Assembly: GCF_001717955.1 (NCBI RefSeq)
Contig: NZ_CP014168.1
Location: 2,451,501 to 2,515,500, forward strand
Direction of reading: 5' to 3'
Origin: Sphingomonas panacis
Lineage (GTDB): Bacteria; Pseudomonadota; Alphaproteobacteria; Sphingomonadales; Sphingomonadaceae
Length of the DNA stretch: 64,000 nt
This document shows, piece by piece, positions 60,057 to 64,000 of the stretch (its first letter is position 1; each line of letters opens with the position of its first letter). The notes beneath the pieces are model-generated. The model was not told the origin of the DNA, did no database searches, and saw only the letters and a program-made list of their open reading frames with translations. The position numbers and the translations under genes are program-made.

Positions 60057-62747
60057 ATGACCACGCGTATGCTGATCGACGCACGCCACCGGGAAGAAAC
60101 CCGGGTGGCTGTCGTCAAAGGGAACCGAATCGAAGAGTTTGATTTCGAATCTGCCGAGCGCAAACAGCTCAAGGGTAATATCTATCTCGCCAAAGTAACC
60201 CGCGTCGAACCCTCGCTTCAGGCGGCGTTCGTCGATTACGGCGGCAATCGCCACGGTTTCCTCGCCTTCAGCGAAATCCACCCTGATTATTATCAGATCC
60301 CGCGGGAAGATCGCGAAGCGTTGCTGCGCGAAGAAGCCGAGCACGCCGAGCAGGAAGCCGCCTTGCGCGCCCAGCAGGATGCCGAGGACGACGATTACGA
60401 AGACGGCGAGAACGACGGCGACGATCACGAGATCGACGAGGATTCGGTCGAGCGTTTCGAAGATGACGGCGGCGTCGATGCCGAAGCCGCCGCCGAGGAA
60501 ACCGGCCGCCGCCGCAGCCGCGGCAAAAGCCAGTCGGACGACGCGGTCGAGGATTTGCGCGAACGCCGCATGAACCTGCGCCGCCGTTACAAGATCCAGG
60601 ACGTGATCCGCCGTCGGCAGGTGCTGCTGGTGCAGGTCGTCAAGGAAGAGCGCGGCAATAAAGGCGCGGCGCTGACCACCTATCTGAGCCTCGCCGGCCG
60701 CTATTGCGTGCTGATGCCCAACACGTCGCACGGCGGCGGCATCTCGCGGAAAATTTCCAACGCCGGCGATCGCAAGCGGCTCAAGTCGATCATGGCCGAA
60801 CTGACGCTGCCCGCCTCGATGGGCTGCATCGTCCGCACCGCCGGGCTCCAGCGCACCAAGGTCGAGATCAAGCGCGATTTCGATTACCTCGCCCGGCTGT
60901 GGGATGGCATTCGCGAAACGACGCTTCAGTCGTCGGCGCCCGCGCTCGTCTACGCGGACAGTGATCTGATGAAGCGCGCGATCCGCGACATCTACAATCG
61001 CGAGATCGAGGAAGTGATCGTCGAGGGCGATGAGGGCTATCGCCAGGCGAGGGAGTTCATGAAGCTCCTGATGCCGAGCCACGCCCGCAAGGTGCAGCAT
61101 TATTCCGATCCCGTGCCGCTCTTCCAGCGCGCCGGCGTCGAGGATCAGCTTTCCGCGATGTATCACCCGGTCGTTCAGCTCAAGTCGGGCGGCTATCTCG
61201 TCATCAATCCGACCGAGGCCTTGGTGTCGATCGACATCAACTCGGGACGTTCGACGCGCGAACACAATATCGAGCAGACCGCAACCGCGACCAATCTCGA
61301 AGCCGCGACCGAGATCGCGCGTCAGTTGCGGCTGCGCGACATGGCCGGCCTCGTCGTCATCGATTTCATCGACATGGATCATTCGTCCAACGTCCGAAAG
61401 GTCGAGAAGGCGATGAAGGAGGCGCTCAAGAACGATCGCGCGCGCATCCAGGTCGGTCGCATCTCGTCGTTCGGGCTGATGGAAATGAGCCGGCAGCGGC
61501 TGCGCACCGGCGTGCTCGAGGCGTCGACGCGCCCGTGCCCGCATTGCGAAGGCACTGGCTTCGTTCGGACCGCCTCGTCAGCTGGGCTGTCGGCGCTGCG
61601 TCTGCTCGAGGACGAGGCCGCACGCGGTCGCGGATCGCAGTTGACGCTGCGCGCGAGCCAGGAAGCGACCTACTACATGCTCAACCGCAAGCGCGCGGAA
61701 CTTGCCGAGATCGAGGATCGCTACGGCGTCACGATCGAGGTCGTTCCCGATGGCGAGCAGGAAGGCGCGCGCATGACGGTCGAGGCCTCCGGCCCGCCGC
61801 CCGAGCATCCGCCGCGCTTCGACGCGCCGATTATCGAGGTCGACGAGGACGACTATCCCGAGGAGATCGAAGAGGAGATCGAGGCCGAGGAAGAGATCGA
61901 AGCCGAGGAGGGCGAAGACGCTGAAGACCGTCCCCGTCCGGGCGAGACGCGCGCCGAGGGCGAAGCGCGCGGTCGTCGTCGTCGCCGGCGTGGACGTCGC
62001 GGTCGCAATCGTCCCGAAGGCGAGCAGACCGAGGGCGATCGGGATGAGGCCACTGACGTGGCGGCATCCGAGCCGGACGCGGTCGAAACCGAGGCGGCTC
62101 CAGCCGACGTCGTCGCTCCCGATGCAGGCGACGGCGAGGGCGGCGAGGGCCGTCGTCGCCGCGGCCGGCGCGGTCGCCGTGGCGGTCGTCGCGGTGAGGG
62201 CGAGGCCGCCGCATCGGCGACTCCGTCCGAGGGTGAAGCGCCTGCCGGCACGTTGCTGGAAGGCGTAGAGGAAGGCTCGATCGAGGCCGTAGCGCTTGCC
62301 GACTATGCGGCGGACGCAGTGGCGGATGCTCCGGTCGAGGCACCTGCCGAGCCCGAAGCCGTCGAGGAGGCGCCCAAGAAGAAGGGCCGTCGCCGCAAGG
62401 CCGTTGCCGAGGCGCCGGTAGAGGCCGCGCCCGAGCCGGCGGTGGAAGCGCCCGTCGCCGAGGCCGAAAAGCCGAAGCGCAAGCGCCGCACCAAGGCCGA
62501 GATGGCTGCCGCCGAAACCGTCGTCGTCGAAGCTCCGGTGGTGGAAGAAGAAGCCAAGCCCAAGAAGCGTCGTGCGCCGCGTCGCAAGGCCGATGACGCC
62601 GTAGCCGAGGCGGCTCCCGCCGCAGCGGAGCCGGAGGCCGAAGCCGCCGCAACCCCGCAAGGTGCTACGCCTGGCGAGATCGATCCCGATCCGGGCGAGG
62701 CCGGATCGCCGCGGCGCGGCTGGTGGCAGCGCACCTTCGGGGCCTGA
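60057..62747 (+). CDS. rne: Ribonuclease E
   Basis: An 896-residue endonuclease and degradosome scaffold. The S1 domain starts near residue 37 and is split by an acidic insertion (about 90-165: many Glu and Asp), as in alphaproteobacterial RNase E. The catalytic DNase I-like part holds SIDINSGRST with the metal-binding Asp; the zinc link RPCPHCEGTG is at about 491-500. The last 280 residues are low complexity, alternating acidic stretches with Arg/Lys-rich RNA-binding blocks (GRRRRGRRGRRGG type) and Ala/Glu/Pro repeats. Confidence 0.97.
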   Translation: MTTRMLIDARHREETRVAVVKGNRIEEFDFESAERKQLKGNIYLAKVTRVEPSLQAAFVDYGGNRHGFLAFSEIHPDYYQIPREDREALLREEAEHAEQEAALRAQQDAEDDDYEDGENDGDDHEIDEDSVERFEDDGGVDAEAAAEETGRRRSRGKSQSDDAVEDLRERRMNLRRRYKIQDVIRRRQVLLVQVVKEERGNKGAALTTYLSLAGRYCVLMPNTSHGGGISRKISNAGDRKRLKSIMAELTLPASMGCIVRTAGLQRTKVEIKRDFDYLARLWDGIRETTLQSSAPALVYADSDLMKRAIRDIYNREIEEVIVEGDEGYRQAREFMKLLMPSHARKVQHYSDPVPLFQRAGVEDQLSAMYHPVVQLKSGGYLVINPTEALVSIDINSGRSTREHNIEQTATATNLEAATEIARQLRLRDMAGLVVIDFIDMDHSSNVRKVEKAMKEALKNDRARIQVGRISSFGLMEMSRQRLRTGVLEASTRPCPHCEGTGFVRTASSAGLSALRLLEDEAARGRGSQLTLRASQEATYYMLNRKRAELAEIEDRYGVTIEVVPDGEQEGARMTVEASGPPPEHPPRFDAPIIEVDEDDYPEEIEEEIEAEEEIEAEEGEDAEDRPRPGETRAEGEARGRRRRRRGRRGRNRPEGEQTEGDRDEATDVAASEPDAVETEAAPADVVAPDAGDGEGGEGRRRRGRRGRRGGRRGEGEAAASATPSEGEAPAGTLLEGVEEGSIEAVALADYAADAVADAPVEAPAEPEAVEEAPKKKGRRRKAVAEAPVEAAPEPAVEAPVAEAEKPKRKRRTKAEMAAAETVVVEAPVVEEEAKPKKRRAPRRKADDAVAEAAPAAAEPEAEAAATPQGATPGEIDPDPGEAGSPRRGWWQRTFGA

Positions 62748-62753
62748 CCGATC

Positions 62754-62787
62754 CCGGCGGGGCTTGCCTGATGGCAGGTCCCGCCGG
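62754..62787 (+). terminator. Hairpin after rne, possible terminator
   Basis: CCGGCGGG (62754-62761) pairs with CCCGCCGG (62780-62787), and an inner stem TTGCC/GGCAG extends it. No clear T run follows, so termination may depend on other factors. Confidence 0.55.
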
Positions 62788-62840
62788 AACCGCTTCACCG
62801 TGGGTTCACGCCATGCCGAGCAGGAGCGCCGAGCCGACAT

Positions 62841-64000
62841 ATGCTTCGAGTGAAACGCCTCTTCGCCGGCTTTGCCGCCGCGCTCCTGCTGTGGACACAG
62901 CCCGCCGCCGCGCAATCGATCCTGCGCGATGCCGAGACCGAAGCGCTGTTCAACGATATGTCTCGGCCGTTGATCCTCGCCGCCGGTCTGTCGCCGAACA
63001 CTGTCAAGGTGATCCTCATCAACGATGACTCGATCAATGCCTTCGTCATCGGCGGGCAGACCGTCTACATCCATTCGGGCCTGATCGCCGCCGCAGACAA
63101 CGCCAATCAGGTGCAGGGTGTGATCGCGCACGAACTCGGCCATATCGCGGACGGGCATGTCGTGCTGGCCGATGCCGGCTATCGTCCCGCGCTCGGCATT
63201 TCGATCCTAAGCCTCGTGCTCGGTATCGCGGCGATGGCGGCAGGCGCGGGCGACGCTGGCGCGGGTATTCTCGCTGCGGGCCAGACCGCCGCCGGCTACA
63301 AGGCCGCAGCGTTCAGCCGCGTCCAGGAATCGACCGCCGATGCCACCGGCGCCAAGTTTCTCCGCCAGGCCGGGATCAGCGGCAAGGGCATGCTCACCTT
63401 CTTCAAGAAGCTGCAAAGCCAGGAATATGCGGTGGGCCTGCAGAACATCGACCCGTTCGCGCAAAGCCACCCGCTGAGCGGCGACCGCATCGCCACGCTG
63501 ACCGCCGACGTGAGTGCTTCGCCCGCGTATAACACTCCGCTCGACCCCGGTCTGGAAGAGCGCTTCAAGCGGGTGAAGGCAAAGCTGACCGGATATGTCT
63601 CCGATCCGAAGACCACGCTCAACATCTATCCGGCGAGCGACACCTCCGAATACGGGTATTATGCCCGCGCGTATGCGTGGCACAAGGCCGGCTATCCTGA
63701 CAAAGCGGATGCCGAGACCAAGGCGCTACTCGCGATCAAGCCGCACGACCCGTATTTCCTCGAAGTGCGCGGGCAGATCCTGCTCGAGGCGGGCAAGCCG
63801 CGCGACGCGCTGGCACCCTTGCGCGAGGCGACCGAACTGACCCGCACCGAACCGTTGATCGCGACGACACTCGGCCACGCGTTGATCGCGACCGAGGACA
63901 AGAGCAATTATCCCGAGGCGGTGAAGGTGCTGCGCTCCGCAGTCGCGCGCGATGACGACAATCCGTTCGCATGGTATCAGCTTGGCACCGCTTATGAGCT
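62841..64000 (+). CDS. M48 family metalloprotease with TPR repeats, BepA-like (partial)
   Basis: The frame starts at ATG 62841 and is open to the window end (at least 386 residues). It has a signal peptide (MLRVKRLFAGFAAALLLWTQPAAAQ), zinc motif HELGH at 97-101, and the downstream Glu in a helix FSRVQESTADATGAKFL. A glycine/alanine membrane-loop-like segment lies between. From about 275 on, TPR-type repeats occur. It is a periplasmic protease and chaperone for outer-membrane protein quality control (BepA/YfgC type). The 3' end is outside the window. Confidence 0.88.
   Translation, partial: MLRVKRLFAGFAAALLLWTQPAAAQSILRDAETEALFNDMSRPLILAAGLSPNTVKVILINDDSINAFVIGGQTVYIHSGLIAAADNANQVQGVIAHELGHIADGHVVLADAGYRPALGISILSLVLGIAAMAAGAGDAGAGILAAGQTAAGYKAAAFSRVQESTADATGAKFLRQAGISGKGMLTFFKKLQSQEYAVGLQNIDPFAQSHPLSGDRIATLTADVSASPAYNTPLDPGLEERFKRVKAKLTGYVSDPKTTLNIYPASDTSEYGYYARAYAWHKAGYPDKADAETKALLAIKPHDPYFLEVRGQILLEAGKPRDALAPLREATELTRTEPLIATTLGHALIATEDKSNYPEAVKVLRSAVARDDDNPFAWYQLGTAYE

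Overview
The window looks like chromosomal DNA of an alphaproteobacterium of the Sphingomonas type. The sequence is GC-rich with strong GC3 codon use. It carries an ATP12 family F1-ATPase assembly chaperone (a gene of alphaproteobacteria and mitochondria), an SspB of the alphaproteobacterial type, the histidine gene order hisB-hisH-hisA-hisF-hisE-HIT, and clustered inverted pairs of GC-rich palindromes between genes, as I know from sphingomonads. The genus is an inference from gene content; no 16S rRNA gene is present.

Region 1 (1-7602) is the end of a genomic island. It holds surface polysaccharide genes (a GT2-WbsX fusion and a putative capsule-type protein) with visibly more AT-rich codons than the rest, a damaged IS630 element and a tyrosine-recombinase integrase. 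It ends at a copy of the 3' part of a tRNA-Arg(CCG) gene (7553-7602), the probable attachment site. The intact tRNA and the other island end are outside the window.

Region 2 (7941-13698) is a divergent transport locus: an ABC exporter operon (ATPase plus two DUF3526 permeases, each pair joined by a 4-base overlap) facing a TonB-dependent receptor.

Region 3 (13.8-30.1 kb) is an accessory metabolic and stress cluster: phosphoketolase and acetate kinase (overlapping genes), two small basic or unknown proteins, a GAF-Fis regulator lacking the AAA+ domain, an aldehyde dehydrogenase preceded by tandem palindromes, an alcohol dehydrogenase, a cold-shock protein, a second-type GroEL without GroES, a small conserved protein, a ribbon-helix-helix regulator with a palindrome before it, a PHB-depolymerase-like esterase, and a two-gene unit of a double-domain KaiC ATPase and a hybrid histidine kinase. 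Together these suggest acetyl-phosphate, ethanol and acetaldehyde metabolism with stress signalling, perhaps at low oxygen.

Region 4 (30.3-64.0 kb) is core genome: tRNA-Phe, yacG, an RNase E/G paralog, maf, infA, an S9 peptidase, an APC permease, the histidine genes interleaved with two tiny membrane-protein genes, sspB, fumC, an ISAs1 element sitting in a palindromic repeat, gmk, and a tightly overlapping operon crcB'-rluC-maoC-paiB'-HAD-small membrane protein-ATP12 in which crcB and paiB both appear internally deleted. Then come ribF, folA-thyA, a RadC-like protein, a lipoprotein-like methyltransferase, prfB, PBP1A, an amidase, rne, and the start of an M48 protease that runs off the window.
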